Origin: CAYZJD01 sp964478455
GTDB lineage: Bacteria > Acidobacteriota > Terriglobia > Bryobacterales > Bryobacteraceae
DNA length: 5,467 bases
NCBI GenBank assembly: GCA_964478455.1
Contig: CAYZJD010000324.1
Coordinates: 1 to 5,467, forward strand
Direction: 5' to 3'
Below the pieces are notes generated by a model that saw nothing but the letters and a program-made list of their open reading frames with translations, searched no databases and had not been told where the DNA came from. Each line of letters starts with the position of its first letter. Position 1 is the stretch's first letter. Shown piece by piece: positions 5,395-5,467 of the stretch. Position numbers and translations under genes: made by a program.

Positions 5395-5467
5395 GGTGGG
5401 TGTAGCTCAGTTGGTAGAGCGCTGGATTGTGGTTCCAGTGGCCGAGGGTTCGAACCCCTCCACCCAC
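5395..5467 (+). tRNA. tRNA-His (anticodon GTG), lacking only the last base(s) at the window edge
   Basis: All arms fold. The acceptor is GTGGGTG (5396-5402) with CACCCAC (5461-5467). T8 and A9 are present. The D-stem is GCTC/GAGC (5405-5408, 5417-5420), and the anticodon stem is CTGGA/TCCAG (5422-5426, 5434-5438). The 7-base loop TTGTGGT puts the anticodon GTG at 5429-5431. The variable loop has 5 bases, and the T-stem is GAGGG/CCCTC around TTCGAAC. The extra G at 5395 is the G-1 that marks tRNA-His and is needed by histidyl-tRNA synthetase. Its partner C73 would be the first base beyond the window, so whether CCA is encoded cannot be seen. Confidence 0.97.

Noticed and set aside
4919..5467. 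Minus-strand open frame of 182 codons at the right edge
   Set aside because: It runs antisense through the tRNA-His gene, the hairpin cluster and the end of the DUF1326-like gene. Its sequence has no protein-like order.

Overview
The window is a GC-rich stretch of bacterial chromosome. It holds four protein genes and one tRNA gene, with no transposase, integrase, CRISPR array or rRNA. The protein types (secreted DUF1326-like and DUF2490-like proteins and a large tail-sheath-like protein), the base composition and the use of non-ATG starts suggest an acidobacterium of the Bryobacterales/Solibacter kind. That placement is an inference from gene flavour, not a phylogenetic result.

Layout. Positions 1-518 (+) hold the 3' end of a gene of unknown function that enters from the left edge. 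It meets a minus-strand gene tail to tail, with only 3 bases between the two stop codons. That gene (522-1151, minus) encodes a small exported protein that looks like a DUF2490 outer-membrane barrel. Upstream of it on the same strand is the dominant gene of the window, at 1225-3990. It encodes a protein of about 921 residues that resembles the non-contractile tail sheath type: a beta-rich N-terminus, a jelly-roll or carbohydrate-binding-like module, two related small repeat domains and a C-terminal TIM-barrel or glycosidase-like domain. Its conserved N-terminus runs 37 codons beyond the nearest GTG. It begins at a CTG codon 7 bases after a strong Shine-Dalgarno sequence.

A 306-base divergent spacer (3991-4296) separates that gene from a plus-strand gene at 4297-4956, which encodes a secreted DUF1326-like protein. 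This gene has a recognisable promoter with an extended -10 element and a good ribosome binding site. A 438-base non-coding stretch (4957-5394) follows. It holds a cluster of palindromic units built on GCGTGACGCAT, two stem-loops, a 9-base tandem duplication and the promoter of tRNA-His (5395-5467). The tRNA is complete except for the discriminator base, which falls just past the window edge.

The genes do not form an obvious pathway. The two small secreted proteins point to the cell envelope. The tail-sheath-like gene stands alone, with no capsid, portal, terminase, baseplate or lysis gene within view, so it is either an isolated phage-derived gene or the edge of a larger locus outside the window. 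It is the most interesting object here.
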